A DNA stretch of 64,000 nucleotides from assembly GCF_009601685.2 (NCBI RefSeq), contig NZ_CP045701.2, positions 6,262,001-6,326,000 on the forward strand, read 5' to 3'. How positions within the stretch are numbered: position 1 is the first letter of the stretch; the number at the start of each line of letters is the position of its first letter. Positions 26,839 through 36,795 of the stretch are shown here, piece after piece. The notes beneath the pieces were generated by a model that was not told the DNA's origin, did no database searches, and saw nothing but the letters and a program-made list of their open reading frames with translations. A program made the translations under genes and the position numbers. The DNA is from Pseudomonas brassicacearum. Lineage in GTDB: Bacteria; Pseudomonadota; Gammaproteobacteria; Pseudomonadales; Pseudomonadaceae.

Positions 26839-28188
26839 ATGTTTGCTTTCTTTCGCCCTGCCGCACATCAGGCTCCATTGCCTGAAGAAAAAATAGACAG
26901 CACCTATCGACGCCTTCGCTGGCAGATCTTCGCCGGGATTTTCATTGGGTATGCGGGTTACTACCTGCTGCGCAAGAACTTCACCCTGGCGTTTCCGGAT
27001 CTGATCGCCCAAGGCTATACAAAAGGCCAGCTGGGGGTGGCGGTGTCGGCGATCGCAATCGCCTACGGCCTTTCCAAGTTTTTGATGGGCATCGTGTCCG
27101 ACCGCTCCAATCCTCGTTACTTCCTGCCCTTTGGCCTGATCGTGTCCGCCGGTGTCATGTTTGTTTTCGGTTTCGCACCGTGGGCAACCTCCAGCGTGAC
27201 CATGATGTTCATCCTGTTGTTCATCAACGGCTGGGCCCAAGGCATGGGGTGGCCACCTAGCGGGCGCACCATGGTGCACTGGTGGTCGCAGAAAGAACGC
27301 GGTGGTGTGGTTTCGGTATGGAACACCGCCCACAACGTCGGCGGCGGCCTGATCGGTCCACTGGCAATACTTGGCATGGGCTGGTTCAACGACTGGCACA
27401 GCAAATTCTACGTACCGGCAGCGGTGGCGCTGCTGGTCGCTGTATTTGCCTTCATTGCCATGCGCGACACGCCGCAATCGACCGGCTTGCCACCCATCGA
27501 GAAGTACAAGAACGATTACCCGGAAGGCTACGATGCCAGCCACGAAGAAGAATTCAGCGCCAAGGACATCTTCGTCAAATACGTGCTGCGCAACAAAATG
27601 CTCTGGTTCATCGCGCTGGCCAACGTCTTCGTCTACTTGTTGCGTTACGGCATCCTGGATTGGGCGCCGACCTACCTTAAAGAGGTCAAGCACTTCAACT
27701 TCGACAAGACGTCCTGGGCTTACTTCCTGTACGAGTGGGCCGGCATTCCCGGCACGCTTCTGTGCGGGTGGATGTCGGACAAGATCTTCCGGGGCAACCG
27801 TGGCCTGACGGGCATGGTGTTCATGGCATTGGTGACCGTTGCGACGATCGTTTACTGGCTGAATCCGCCGGGCAACCCGATGGTCGATATGATCTCGCTG
27901 TTCGCGATCGGCTTTCTGATCTACGGTCCGGTCATGCTGGTGGGTCTGCAGGCACTGGAACTGGTGCCCAAGAAAGCGGCGGGCACGGCTGCCGGCTTCA
28001 CCGGTCTGTTTGGTTATCTCGGTGGTTCGGTCGCGGCCAGTGCCATGATGGGCTACACGGTGGACTATTACGGCTGGGATGGCGGTTTCATCCTACTGGT
28101 TAGCGCTTGCCTGCTGGCGATGGCCTTCCTCGCGCCAACCCTGTGGCACAAGCAAATCGCCAGTCAGAGCCGCGAAGCGGTCGCCTGA
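26839..28188 (+). CDS. glpT: Glycerol-3-phosphate:phosphate antiporter
   Basis: A 449-residue major facilitator protein with twelve expected membrane helices. It matches Glp[20 protein letters not shown] near residue 38, [19 protein letters not shown] near 135 and [23 protein letters not shown] near 375. It exchanges external glycerol-3-phosphate for phosphate. ATG 26839 follows TTTGGAG. The 216-base upstream gap holds two inverted repeats. Its last 25 bases overlap the end of the convergent chaC gene. Confidence 0.95.
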   Translation: MFAFFRPAAHQAPLPEEKIDSTYRRLRWQIFAGIFIGYAGYYLLRKNFTLAFPDLIAQGYTKGQLGVAVSAIAIAYGLSKFLMGIVSDRSNPRYFLPFGLIVSAGVMFVFGFAPWATSSVTMMFILLFINGWAQGMGWPPSGRTMVHWWSQKERGGVVSVWNTAHNVGGGLIGPLAILGMGWFNDWHSKFYVPAAVALLVAVFAFIAMRDTPQSTGLPPIEKYKNDYPEGYDASHEEEFSAKDIFVKYVLRNKMLWFIALANVFVYLLRYGILDWAPTYLKEVKHFNFDKTSWAYFLYEWAGIPGTLLCGWMSDKIFRGNRGLTGMVFMALVTVATIVYWLNPPGNPMVDMISLFAIGFLIYGPVMLVGLQALELVPKKAAGTAAGFTGLFGYLGGSVAASAMMGYTVDYYGWDGGFILLVSACLLAMAFLAPTLWHKQIASQSREAVA

Positions 28189-28832
28189 TCCAGCGCTGAT
28201 TTGCAGCGCTTGAGCCGCGCCTCCAGATTCCGGTCTGGCATGGCGTGGCTGCGCAGGGCGTGGATGGTCTGCTCGACGTAATCGCGAGTGGTGCCGTAAC
28301 GCCCACAGGCGCTTTCGAACACTTGGCTCAGCACATGGTCCGGCAGGTTGCCGGCATAGCTGGGCAGGTGTCGCTCCAGCACGAACCCCAAGGCTTGCAC
28401 CCGGCTGCCATCCTCGAGACGGCAAGTGAGCCAGTGCGGACGATAGGACGGGACCGGCATCTCGCGCTGCCACAGGGCAAACAGCGAGTCCTCGAGATTC
28501 TCCTGCGGCAATCGGTAGGCGAAACCGCTGCACGAACCGCCGCGATCCAGCCCGAACACCAGCCCCGGCAACTCCGGTGTACCGCGATGCTCGTGGGACC
28601 ACAGGTACAAACCGCGATGATAACCATGGACCCGGCCGCGCATCCGCTCCACCGCCGTGCATTCGGGCCGCCAGATCAATGAACCGTACGCGAAGAGCCA
28701 GACCGGACCGCCCTGGTGGAGGCTCATGGTCAATTGCATCGAGGCGAGCAGTTGCTCACGGGTCAGCTGCGGCCCCAGTTCCAGTCGTGGTGGATACAGG
28801 GCACAGGTAATGGCGGATTCGATAGCGGTCAT
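28164..28832 (-). CDS. ChaC-like gamma-glutamylcyclotransferase
   Basis: A 222-residue protein of the ChaC family, which opens glutathione to 5-oxoproline and Cys-Gly. The phosphate-binding loop [13 protein letters not shown] lies near residues 43-55. The family's [19 protein letters not shown] segment follows near 80-100. ATG 28832. It is convergent with glpT and the two coding regions overlap by 25 bases at 28164-28188, leaving no room for a separate terminator. Confidence 0.92.
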   Translation of the reverse strand: MTAIESAITCALYPPRLELGPQLTREQLLASMQLTMSLHQGGPVWLFAYGSLIWRPECTAVERMRGRVHGYHRGLYLWSHEHRGTPELPGLVFGLDRGGSCSGFAYRLPQENLEDSLFALWQREMPVPSYRPHWLTCRLEDGSRVQALGFVLERHLPSYAGNLPDHVLSQVFESACGRYGTTRDYVEQTIHALRSHAMPDRNLEARLKRCKSALDQATASRL

Positions 28833-29187
28833 GGCCGGTAGCGTTTGGCTCCTCGCGGGTCGGAAGGTGAAGGGACGCCCGTCATGCAGTTGACGTTTAT
28901 CGGGATCAAGGCAAGTTAAATGCCATCCCGCACTCTATATACGTTATCGGTATCTAGCCTAGAGACTAAATATCGAAACGAAATATATGAAGTTATATCG
29001 ACGGAAAGGTAGCACCCACTCCTGTGGCGAGGGGATTTATCCCCGCTGGGCTGCGCAGCAGCCCTAATGCAGTGAACTCAATCTTCCTGGCACACTGAGT
29101 TGCCTGGTTTGGGGCTGCTTCGCAGCCCAGCGGGGATAAATCCCCTCGCCACAAAAAGCTCACTAAGCCTGGGTAGATGAATGCGAT
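28833..29187. other. Gene-free gap, AT-rich then a large palindrome
   Basis: No gene is seen in these 355 bases. From about 28915 to 28995 the sequence is unusually AT-rich for this genome (TATATACG, AAATATCG, AAATATATG), which could be the chaC promoter region. From 29022 to 29152 lies the large inverted repeat described separately. Confidence 0.6.
29022..29152. repeat. Family C large inverted repeat
   Basis: Arms of about 42 bases: CTGTGGCGAGGGGATTTATC and onward through GGCTGCGCAGCAGCC (29022-29064), and the inverse ending ATAAATCCCCTCGCCACA (29111-29152). The centre is about 46 unpaired bases. A half copy occurs at 50370-50402. Confidence 0.85.
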
Positions 29188-30156
29188 TCAAGCCCGCGGC
29201 GCATACGCAAACACGTCGGCGCGCATTTGGTGGGCGTCCATTCCAGCTTCCACCAGCGCATCGAGCGTGGCGTAGATCATGGCCGGCGAGCCGCTGGCGT
29301 AGACGTGCACGCCGCAAAGATCGCGGATGTCCTCGCACACGGCCTCATGGAGCATGCCGCAGCGCCCTTCCCAGCCGCACAAGTCGCTGACGACTTTGTG
29401 CAGGAACAGGTTCGGCAGTTTTTTCCATTCGTCCCAATGCTCGATTTCATAGAAATCTTCCGGCCGGCGCACCCCCCAATACAGGTGCACCGGGTGCTTG
29501 AAACCCGCCGCCCGGCAATGCTCGATCAGGCTGTGCATCTGCGCCATGCCGGTTCCGGCGGCGATCAACACCAACGGTCCGTCCGGCAGTTCGGACAAAT
29601 GCGTGTCGCCAAAAGGCATCTCGATACGCACGCTGGGGTTGCGTCGCAGTTGCTCCAGCAAGGCTTGTGCACTGCTTTCGCGCACCAATACGTGCAATTG
29701 CAGCTCGCGCCCCGAATGCGGTGCCGAGGCCAGGGAGAAGGCCGATTTTTCGCCGTTCTCCCGTTCGATCATCAGGTACTGCCCGGCGTGATAGCGTGGC
29801 GGCTTGCCGGCCGGCGCACGCAGGCGCACCCGCCAGACATCGCCCCCCACGTCGGCGCACTCGACCACCTGGCACGCCAGGTTGCGTACCGGCAGCTCAC
29901 CCGGCGACAGCACGCCATCCCACAACACCACGCAGTCCTCCAGCGGCTCGGCGATGCAGGTGAAGATCTCACCGTGATCGCGCACCTCGCCCGCCTGTTC
30001 CACACGGCCTTCCACCAACAACGCGCCACAGACGTGGCAGTTGCCGTTGCGGCAGCTTTGCGGGCATTCATAGCCCAGGCGCCGCGCACCATCGAGAATC
30101 CGCTCGGCGGGCCGAATCTCCAGCACCGCCCCGGAAGGCTGCAAGGTTACACGCAT
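29188..30156 (-). CDS. Reductase with N-terminal 2Fe-2S domain and FAD/NAD domains
   Basis: A 322-residue electron-transfer protein. The N-terminal plant-type ferredoxin motif is CRNGNCHVC (about residues 34-42, with a fourth Cys near 74 in IFTCIAEPL). An FNR-type FAD domain (YHAGQYLMIE, about 120) and an NAD domain (GTGMAQMHSLIEHC, about 200) follow. Databases often call it CDP-6-deoxyglucoseen reductase, or an FMN/flavin reductase. The ATG at 30156 overlaps the ubiD stop by one base (TGATG), so it is made with UbiD. That suggests it supplies electrons in quinone or prenyl-flavin synthesis; this is inference. Confidence 0.88.
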   Translation of the reverse strand: MRVTLQPSGAVLEIRPAERILDGARRLGYECPQSCRNGNCHVCGALLVEGRVEQAGEVRDHGEIFTCIAEPLEDCVVLWDGVLSPGELPVRNLACQVVECADVGGDVWRVRLRAPAGKPPRYHAGQYLMIERENGEKSAFSLASAPHSGRELQLHVLVRESSAQALLEQLRRNPSVRIEMPFGDTHLSELPDGPLVLIAAGTGMAQMHSLIEHCRAAGFKHPVHLYWGVRRPEDFYEIEHWDEWKKLPNLFLHKVVSDLCGWEGRCGMLHEAVCEDIRDLCGVHVYASGSPAMIYATLDALVEAGMDAHQMRADVFAYAPRA

Positions 30157-31622
30157 CAATCTATTCCTAACTGATTCCAGATGGCATCGATCCGTTGGGT
30201 AACGGCTTCATCCTTGACGATAACCCGGCCCCACTCACGGGTGGTTTCACCGGGCCACTTATGCGTGGCATCGAGCCCCATCTTCGACCCCAGGCCAGAC
30301 ACCGGCGAGGCGAAGTCGAGGTAGTCGATCGGCGTATTCTCGATCATCACCGTGTCGCGCTTGGGGTCCATGCGCGTGGTGATGGCCCAGATCACGTCGT
30401 TCCAGTCCCGTGCGTTGATATCGTCGTCGGTGACGATAACGAACTTGGTATACATGAACTGTCGCAAAAACGACCAGACCCCCAGCATCACCCGCTTGGC
30501 GTGTCCCGGATACGACTTCTTCATGGTCACCACGGCCATGCGATACGAACAGCCTTCCGGCGGCAAATAGAAATCGGTGATTTCCGGAAACTGCTTCTGC
30601 AGGATAGGCACGAACACTTCGTTCAGCGCCACGCCAAGAATGGCCGGCTCATCGGGCGGACGACCGGTATAGGTGCTGTGGTAAATCGGCTTGATCCGAT
30701 GGGTGATGCGCTCGACGGTGAACACCGGGAAGCTGTCGACTTCGTTGTAGTAGCCGGTGTGGTCGCCATACGGGCCTTCATCGGCCATCTCGCCAGGATG
30801 GATCACCCCTTCGAGGATGATCTCGGCGGTGGCCGGCACTTGCAGGTCATTGCCGCGGCATTTCACCAGCTCGGTACGGTTGCCGCGCAACAGGCCGGCG
30901 AACGCATATTCGGAGAGGCTGTCGGGCACAGGCGTGACGGCGCCGAGGATGGTCGCCGGGTCCGCGCCCAGGGCCACCGACACCGGGAAGGGCTGGCCGG
31001 GGTGTTTTTCACACCACTCACGGTAGTCCAGTGCACCGCCGCGATGACTCAACCAGCGCATGATGACTTTGTTGCGGCCAATCACCTGCTGACGATAGAT
31101 ACCCAGGTTCTGGCGGTCCTTGTTCGGGCCTTTGGTAACGGTCAGGCCCCAGGTGATCAGCGGGCCCACGTCGCCCGGCCAGCAGGTCTGCACCGGGAGC
31201 ATGGCCAGGTCGACATCGTCGCCCTCGATCACCACTTCCTGGCAGATCGCGTCCTTGACGACTTTCGGCGCCATGGCAATGATCTTGCGGAAAATCGGCA
31301 GCTTGGACCAGGCGTCCTTCAAGCCTTTGGGCGGCTCGGGCTCCTTGAGGAACGCCAGCAGCTTGCCGATTTCACGCAGCTCGCTGACGGCTTCGGCGCC
31401 CATGCCCAGGGCCACGCGCTCCGGCGTGCCGAAGAGGTTGCCCAGCACCGGAATGTCATACCCCGTCGGGTTTTCGAACAATAACGCTGGGCCTTTGGCG
31501 CGCAGGGTGCGGTCGCAGACCTCGGTCATTTCCAGGACGGGGGACACCGGCACCTGGATGCGCTTGAGTTCGCCGCGCTGTTCCAGCCCGCTGATAAAGT
31601 CGCGCAAGTCGCGATACTGCAT
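30156..31622 (-). CDS. ubiD: 4-hydroxy-3-polyprenylbenzoate decarboxylase
   Basis: A 488-residue prenyl-FMN-dependent decarboxylase that removes the carboxyl group in ubiquinone synthesis. The length equals the family's. Recognisable parts are the N-terminal [20 protein letters not shown], the central [20 protein letters not shown] and the Glu-rich [15 protein letters not shown] catalytic region (about residues 275-290). ATG 31622. The reductase gene follows with a one-base overlap; rho is upstream on the same strand, with a terminator between. Confidence 0.95.
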   Translation of the reverse strand: MQYRDLRDFISGLEQRGELKRIQVPVSPVLEMTEVCDRTLRAKGPALLFENPTGYDIPVLGNLFGTPERVALGMGAEAVSELREIGKLLAFLKEPEPPKGLKDAWSKLPIFRKIIAMAPKVVKDAICQEVVIEGDDVDLAMLPVQTCWPGDVGPLITWGLTVTKGPNKDRQNLGIYRQQVIGRNKVIMRWLSHRGGALDYREWCEKHPGQPFPVSVALGADPATILGAVTPVPDSLSEYAFAGLLRGNRTELVKCRGNDLQVPATAEIILEGVIHPGEMADEGPYGDHTGYYNEVDSFPVFTVERITHRIKPIYHSTYTGRPPDEPAILGVALNEVFVPILQKQFPEITDFYLPPEGCSYRMAVVTMKKSYPGHAKRVMLGVWSFLRQFMYTKFVIVTDDDINARDWNDVIWAITTRMDPKRDTVMIENTPIDYLDFASPVSGLGSKMGLDATHKWPGETTREWGRVIVKDEAVTQRIDAIWNQLGID

Positions 31623-31701
31623 GCAAAAGCCTCATGATGGCCGTGGCGTTCGGGGGCCCGAGTTTAACGCCGCCCGTCCAGAATAGTGAATGCACAGATA
31701 G

Positions 31702-31726
31702 CAAAAAGCCGGGTTTCCCCGGCTCT
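31702..31726 (-). terminator. Terminator downstream of rho
   Basis: On the minus strand, AGCCGGGGAAACCCGGCT is followed by TTTTTGC. It separates rho from the ubiD unit. Confidence 0.8.
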
Positions 31727-31746
31727 TGCTGGCCTGTCTTGGCGAT

Positions 31747-33006
31747 TTACTTGCGTTTCATCGACAGGAAGAACTCATCGTTGGTCTTGGTCGCCTTCAG
31801 CTTGTCGACCAGGAACTCGATGGCAGCGACTTCATCCATCGGATGCAGCAACTTGCGCAGGATCCACATGCGCTGCAACTCGTCGTCGGCAGTCAGCAAC
31901 TCTTCGCGGCGCGTGCCGGAGCGGTTGATGTTGATGGCCGGGAACACACGCTTCTCGGCGATACGACGATCCAGAGGCAGCTCCATGTTGCCGGTGCCCT
32001 TGAATTCCTCGTAGATCACTTCGTCCATCTTCGAACCGGTTTCAACCAGCGCGGTGGCGATGATGGTCAGCGAACCGCCTTCCTCGATGTTCCGTGCGGC
32101 ACCGAAGAAACGCTTCGGTTTTTCCAGCGCGTGGGCATCGACACCACCGGTCAACACCTTGCCGGAGCTTGGGATCACGGTGTTGTAGGCACGGGCCAGA
32201 CGGGTGATGGAGTCCAGCAGGATCACCACGTCTTTCTTGTGCTCGACCAGACGCTTGGCCTTCTCGATCACCATTTCGGCAACCTGCACGTGGCGGGTCG
32301 GCGGCTCGTCGAACGTCGAGGCGACCACTTCGCCGCGCACGGTGCGCTGCATCTCGGTCACTTCTTCCGGACGCTCGTCGATCAGCAGCACGATCAGGTG
32401 AACTTCAGGGTTGTTACGGGCGATGTTGGCCGCGATGTTCTGCAGCATGATCGTCTTGCCCGCTTTCGGCGGTGCCACGATCAGGCCACGCTGGCCTTTG
32501 CCGATGGGTGCGCACAGGTCGATGACACGACCGGTGAGGTCTTCGGTGGAACCGTTGCCGGCTTCCATCTTCATGCGCACGGTCGGGAACAGCGGCGTCA
32601 GGTTCTCGAAGAGAATCTTGTTCTTCGCGTTTTCCGGACGATCGAAGTTGATCGTGTCGACCTTGAGCAGCGCGAAGTAACGCTCGCCTTCCTTCGGAGG
32701 GCGGATCTTGCCAACGATGGTGTCACCGGTGCGCAAGTTGAAGCGACGGATCTGGCTCGGCGAGACGTAGATATCGTCTGGGCCGGCGAGATAGGAAGCG
32801 TCTGCAGAGCGGAGAAAGCCGAAGCCGTCCTGGAGAATCTCCAGCACGCCATCACCGGAGATTTCCTCGCCGCTTTTCGCGTGCTTTTTGAGCAGGGAGA
32901 AAATCACGTCCTGCTTGCGCGAACGGGCCATATTTTCTATGCCCATCTGTTCGGCCAATTCGAGCAGTTCGGTAATCGGCTTTTGCTTGAGTTCAGTCAG
33001 ATTCAT
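31747..33006 (-). CDS. rho: Transcription termination factor Rho
   Basis: A 419-residue hexameric RNA helicase. The N-terminal helix-rich cap ([20 protein letters not shown]) is followed by the OB fold with [20 protein letters not shown] (about residues 58-77) and the ATPase core with Walker [13 protein letters not shown] (about 178-189) and [13 protein letters not shown] (about 210-222). Length and sequence are close to the E. coli protein. ATG 33006. The upstream gap to trxA carries a likely structured leader RNA. Confidence 0.97.
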   Translation of the reverse strand: MNLTELKQKPITELLELAEQMGIENMARSRKQDVIFSLLKKHAKSGEEISGDGVLEILQDGFGFLRSADASYLAGPDDIYVSPSQIRRFNLRTGDTIVGKIRPPKEGERYFALLKVDTINFDRPENAKNKILFENLTPLFPTVRMKMEAGNGSTEDLTGRVIDLCAPIGKGQRGLIVAPPKAGKTIMLQNIAANIARNNPEVHLIVLLIDERPEEVTEMQRTVRGEVVASTFDEPPTRHVQVAEMVIEKAKRLVEHKKDVVILLDSITRLARAYNTVIPSSGKVLTGGVDAHALEKPKRFFGAARNIEEGGSLTIIATALVETGSKMDEVIYEEFKGTGNMELPLDRRIAEKRVFPAININRSGTRREELLTADDELQRMWILRKLLHPMDEVAAIEFLVDKLKATKTNDEFFLSMKRK

Positions 33007-33166
33007 ATAGGAATGACGTAATCATTTATGGAGGGGGGAAATTAAGCTTTTGGCTTAATGAGGCCGCGCCGCGGAGAAGGCGACAGGATCGCGTACTTAT
33101 TCGAAAGGAGAGCGTCGGCGACGGCTTGCAGGGGGCAATGGAGAAACCAGTGCGGGGCCGAATGTA
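33007..33166 (-). promoter_or_regulatory. Probable rho leader with conserved-type structure (Pseudomon-Rho motif location)
   Basis: The gap between trxA and rho is about 240 bases. On the minus strand it has an extended -10 (TGGTACATT, ending at 33161) and about 150 bases of leader. A perfect 7-bp hairpin ATTAAGC/GCTTAAT with a 5-base loop occurs at 33041-33059. A Pseudomonas-specific RNA motif called Pseudomon-Rho is known upstream of rho. I place it here by position and have not aligned it. Confidence 0.5.
33041..33059 (-). other. Perfect 7-bp hairpin in the rho leader
   Basis: ATTAAGC and GCTTAAT flank a five-base loop, about 35 bases before the rho start codon on the minus strand. It may be part of the leader structure, or may control ribosome access. 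Confidence 0.7.
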
Positions 33167-33202
33167 CCACCTGGATTTGCAAGCGTCTAGCCCCGAATAA
33201 CG

Positions 33203-33230
33203 AAAAAGCCCCGCGATTTGCGGGGCTTTT
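33203..33230 (-). terminator. Terminator downstream of trxA
   Basis: On the minus strand, GCCCCGCAAATCGCGGGGC is followed by TTTTTC, and the other side also has a T-run. It insulates trxA from rho. Confidence 0.88.
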
Positions 33231-33247
33231 CCAGTGGCATTCGGCGC

Positions 33248-33577
33248 TTAGATGTTGGCGTCGAGGAAAGCAGCCAGCTGCGACTTCGACAGCGCACCCA
33301 CTTTGGTGGCTTCGACGTTGCCGTTCTTGAACAGCATCAGGGTCGGGATACCACGCACGCCGTGCTTGGCCGGAGTCTCCTGGTTTTCGTCGATGTTCAG
33401 CTTGGCAACGGTCAGCTTGCCTTTGTAGGTCTCGGCAATCTCGTCCAGGACCGGAGCGATCATTTTGCAAGGACCGCACCACTCGGCCCAATAGTCGACC
33501 AGTACTGCGCCTTCGGCCTTGAGTACGTCAGCCTCGAAGCTAGCGTCGCTAACGTGTTTGATCAGATCGCTGCTCAT
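33248..33577 (-). CDS. trxA: Thioredoxin
   Basis: A 109-residue cytoplasmic thioredoxin that reduces protein disulfides. The active site WCGPC has cysteines at 34 and 37, and the cis-proline segment is GIPTLMLF. I chose ATG 33577 ([10 protein letters not shown]); the frame stays open to 33619 but those residues do not belong to the fold. It lies upstream of rho, the usual arrangement in gamma-proteobacteria. Confidence 0.97.
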   Translation of the reverse strand: MSSDLIKHVSDASFEADVLKAEGAVLVDYWAEWCGPCKMIAPVLDEIAETYKGKLTVAKLNIDENQETPAKHGVRGIPTLMLFKNGNVEATKVGALSKSQLAAFLDANI

Positions 33578-33698
33578 GGAAATCTCCGGGGTTGTCAGCA
33601 AAAAAACGTGGCCCATCATAGCGGCCCTTCCCGGGTTCAGGAAGCCGCAGTTGATTGAGTCTCGCTATGGCGGTCGATGGCTTTGGGTATGGCCGACG

Positions 33699-34406
33699 TC
33701 ACGAAGCCGCGGGGGCGACGAAGGAAATCCCGGTACGCAGTGCAGCGTTACGTACATGTTCCTGCATGGCTTTTTGCGCAGCGCCTGAAGCCCGACGGGC
33801 CAGGGCGCGAAGGATCTTGCGATGCTCCTGCCAGGTTTCCATCGCCCGCTCCGCCCTGATGAACGGTAGTTTCTGGCTCTCCAGGAAGATGTCGGCGCTG
33901 GCGGTGAGGATGCTCAGCATCGCCTGGTTGCCGCTGGCCAAGAGGATGCGCCGATGGAACTCGAAATCCAGCCGCGCGGCGGCGTCGAAATCGCCGATCT
34001 TCAATTCCCGGCGCATGGCTTCGACATTGTCTTGCAGCCTGTCCAGCTCGTCGGCGCTGAGGGTCACCGCCGCCAACCCCGCCGCGAAACCCTCCAGGGC
34101 GTAGCGCAGCTGGAAGATATCCACTGGCGAGGCCTGGGCCGCGAACGGCCAACCCGACGCCGAGTCGCTGGGTGGAGCCTCCACCGGGGTCTGCACAAAC
34201 ACGCCCTTGCCCGGCTGCACGCTGATCATGCCCAGGGCACTGAGGGATGACAGCGCTTCGCGCAACGACGCCCGGCTCACCCCCAATTGCAGCGCCAGAT
34301 CCCGTTGCGACGGCAGCGCATCCCCGGGACCAAAGCCTTCATCGGCGATCAGTTTGCGGATGGCTTGCAGGGCCACTTCAGGAACGGCGCGAGCGATGGA
34401 ATTCAT
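33699..34406 (-). CDS. FadR-subfamily GntR transcriptional regulator
   Basis: A 235-residue regulator with an N-terminal winged helix (about residues 10-75, GDALPSQRDLALQLGVSRAS) and a C-terminal helical FCD ligand domain (about 95-225). Such proteins repress carbon or amino acid catabolic genes until an acid ligand binds. It is divergent from the amino acid ABC transporter at 34661, and the 254-base gap between them probably holds their shared operator. The ligand is not known. Confidence 0.92.
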   Translation of the reverse strand: MNSIARAVPEVALQAIRKLIADEGFGPGDALPSQRDLALQLGVSRASLREALSSLSALGMISVQPGKGVFVQTPVEAPPSDSASGWPFAAQASPVDIFQLRYALEGFAAGLAAVTLSADELDRLQDNVEAMRRELKIGDFDAAARLDFEFHRRILLASGNQAMLSILTASADIFLESQKLPFIRAERAMETWQEHRKILRALARRASGAAQKAMQEHVRNAALRTGISFVAPAAS

Positions 34407-34660
34407 GATTTTTTAGACGAACCGGGCCAGTGAGCGGCTAGTTGTAAAGCTATTCGCCGCGCCCGGCAAGTCGTGCCCCAGCAGGGTTCGGCGATAAATA
34501 GCGATGCCCGATAACGGTGCGAAAAACGCCGCAACTGTTCAGACCAGTAAGACCGCTCCCCACCAGCAAAACCGTGGCTTGGGCCGATGAAAAGTCGCCT
34601 TGGCATGGCCTGTGCTCTGTCCGAACGCAGAAATCACATCACCGATTGCGGAGATTCGCC

Positions 34661-35446
34661 ATGATTCAGCGTTGCAGCGCCCTGCTCACAGCCCTGTTTG
34701 CCAGCCTGATGCTCTGTCAGCTACCCGCCCACGCCGACGGCCTGGAAGACGTGGTCAAGCGTGGCACCCTCAAGGTCGCCGTGCCCCAGGACTTCCCGCC
34801 ATTCGGTTCGGTAGGCCCGGACATGAAACCCCGCGGCCTGGACATCGACACCGCAAAACTGCTGGCCGACCAGCTCAAGGTCAAGCTTGAACTGACGCCA
34901 GTCAACAGCACCAACCGCATCCCCTTCCTGACCACCGGCAAGGTCGACCTGGTGATTTCCAGCCTGGGCAAGAACCCGGAACGGGAGAAGGTCATCGACT
35001 TCTCCAGCGCCTACGCGCCGTTCTACCTGGCCGTGTTCGGCCCGCCTGACGCCGCCATCAACACCCTGGACGACCTCAAGGGCAAGACCATCAGCGTCAC
35101 CCGTGGCGCCATCGAAGACATCGAGCTGAGCAAGGTCGCCCCCGAAGGCACCACCATCAAGCGCTTCGAAGACAACAACTCGACCATCGCCGCCTACCTG
35201 GCCGGCCAGGTCGACTTGATCGCCAGCGGCAACGTGGTGATGGTCGCCATCAGCGAACGCAACCCCAAGCGTGTTCCAGCGCTGAAGGTGAAACTCAAGG
35301 ACTCGCCGGTGTACGTGGGCGTGAACAAGAACGAGCCGGCGCTGTTGGACAAGGTCAACCAGATCCTCGCCACCGCCAAGACCGATGGCAGCCTGGAGAA
35401 AAACGCCCAGACCTGGCTCAAGCAGCCACTGCCGGCCGATCTCTGA
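34661..35446 (+). CDS. Amino acid ABC transporter periplasmic binding protein
   Basis: A 261-residue family 3 solute-binding protein with a signal peptide (MIQRCSALLTALFASLMLCQ, cleaved after AHA near residue 25). The mature part has GTLKVAVPQDFPPFGSVG and the DIDTAKLLADQLKVKL and EREKVIDFSSAYAPFYLAV segments of polar amino acid receptors. It starts the transporter operon under a FadR-type regulator. The ligand cannot be read from the sequence. Confidence 0.92.
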   Translation: MIQRCSALLTALFASLMLCQLPAHADGLEDVVKRGTLKVAVPQDFPPFGSVGPDMKPRGLDIDTAKLLADQLKVKLELTPVNSTNRIPFLTTGKVDLVISSLGKNPEREKVIDFSSAYAPFYLAVFGPPDAAINTLDDLKGKTISVTRGAIEDIELSKVAPEGTTIKRFEDNNSTIAAYLAGQVDLIASGNVVMVAISERNPKRVPALKVKLKDSPVYVGVNKNEPALLDKVNQILATAKTDGSLEKNAQTWLKQPLPADL

Positions 35447-35467
35447 CCGTCGCTTGAGAGGCTGAGC

Positions 35468-36148
35468 ATGGCTTATCAGTTCGATTTTCTACCGGTGGTG
35501 CAAAACACCGAGCTGCTGTTGCGCGGTGCGCTGTTCACCCTGGAACTGACGGCCATCGGCACGTTGCTCGGGGTCAGCCTGGGCATCGTCGGGGCTGTGG
35601 TGCGGGCGTGGAACATTCGTCCGTTCGCGGCGATCTTCGGCGTGTACGTGGAGTTGATCCGCAACACGCCGTTCCTGGTGCAACTGTTTTTCATCTTCTT
35701 TGGCTTGCCGTCCCTGGGCCTGCAGATTTCCGAATGGCAGGCGGCGGTACTGGCGATGGTGATCAACCTCGGCGCCTACTCCACCGAGATCATCCGTGCC
35801 GGCATCCAGGCGATTCCGCGGGGGCAACTGGAAGCCGCCGCGGCCCTGGCGATGAGCCGCTTCGAGGCCTTCCGCCATGTGGTGCTGCTGCCGGCGCTGG
35901 GCAAGGTCTGGCCAGCCCTGAGCAGCCAGATCATCATCGTGATGCTTGGCTCGGCGGTCTGTTCGCAGATCGCCACCGAAGAGTTGAGCTTTGCCGCCAA
36001 CTTCATCCAGTCGCGCAACTTCCGCGCATTCGAAACCTACGCGCTGACCACGCTCATTTACTTGTGCATGGCGCTGTTGATCCGCCAGTTCCTCAACTGG
36101 GTGGGCCGCCGCTGCCTGTACAAGAGCGGCAACGGGAGCGGCCGATGA
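35468..36148 (+). CDS. Amino acid ABC transporter permease 1
   Basis: A 226-residue permease of the HisM/GlnP type, with about five membrane helices. The EAA loop lies at QLEAAAALAMSRFEAFRHVV. Together with the next gene it forms the transmembrane heterodimer. It starts 21 bases after the binding protein gene and overlaps the next permease gene by four bases (ATGA). Confidence 0.92.
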   Translation: MAYQFDFLPVVQNTELLLRGALFTLELTAIGTLLGVSLGIVGAVVRAWNIRPFAAIFGVYVELIRNTPFLVQLFFIFFGLPSLGLQISEWQAAVLAMVINLGAYSTEIIRAGIQAIPRGQLEAAAALAMSRFEAFRHVVLLPALGKVWPALSSQIIIVMLGSAVCSQIATEELSFAANFIQSRNFRAFETYALTTLIYLCMALLIRQFLNWVGRRCLYKSGNGSGR

Positions 36149-36795
36149 GCGATTTCACTTTCTGGGACGTGGTGCGCAACCTGCTCACCGGCCTGCAATG
36201 GACCCTGGCGCTGTCGCTGGTGGCGTTTATCGGTGGCGGCGTGATCGGTTTGCTGATCATGGTGTTGCGCATCTCCAAGAGCGCCCTGCCCCGCAACATC
36301 GCCCGTACCTACATTGAGCTGTTCCAAGGCACACCGCTGTTGATGCAGCTGTTCCTGGTGTTCTTCGGCGTGGCCCTGGCCGGGGTGGAGATTTCCCCCT
36401 GGATGGCGGCGGCGATTGCCTTGACGCTGTTTACCAGCGCCTACCTGGCGGAGATCTGGCGCGGTTGTGTCGACTCGATTTCCCACGGCCAGTGGGAAGC
36501 CTCGGCGAGCCTGGCCCTCAACCCGCTGGAGCAGTTGCGCTACGTGATCCTGCCCCAGGCCCTGCGCATCGCCGTGGCGCCGACCGTGGGCTTTTCGGTG
36601 CAAGTGGTCAAGGGCACGGCCGTGACCTCGATCATCGGCTTTACCGAACTGACCAAGACCGGCGGCATGCTCGCCAACGCCACGTTCGAGCCGTTCATGG
36701 TCTATGGCCTGGTCGCCCTCGGTTACTTCCTGCTCTGCTACCCCTTGTCCCTCAGTGCGCGCTACCTGGAAAGGAGACTGCATGCCTCTGCTTAG
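36145..36795 (+). CDS. Amino acid ABC transporter permease 2
   Basis: A 216-residue paralogue of the previous permease. It keeps RTYIELFQGTPLLMQLFLVF and the EAA loop QWEASASLALNPLEQLRYVI. ATG 36145 sits inside the stop of permease 1 (ATGA), so translation is coupled. The tail overlaps the ATPase start by 14 bases. Confidence 0.92.
   Translation: MSDFTFWDVVRNLLTGLQWTLALSLVAFIGGGVIGLLIMVLRISKSALPRNIARTYIELFQGTPLLMQLFLVFFGVALAGVEISPWMAAAIALTLFTSAYLAEIWRGCVDSISHGQWEASASLALNPLEQLRYVILPQALRIAVAPTVGFSVQVVKGTAVTSIIGFTELTKTGGMLANATFEPFMVYGLVALGYFLLCYPLSLSARYLERRLHASA

Noticed and set aside
33042..33491. Minus-strand frame overlapping trxA and the rho leader
   Set aside because: It shifts frame against trxA and has no start signal or domain. 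trxA explains the coding signal.
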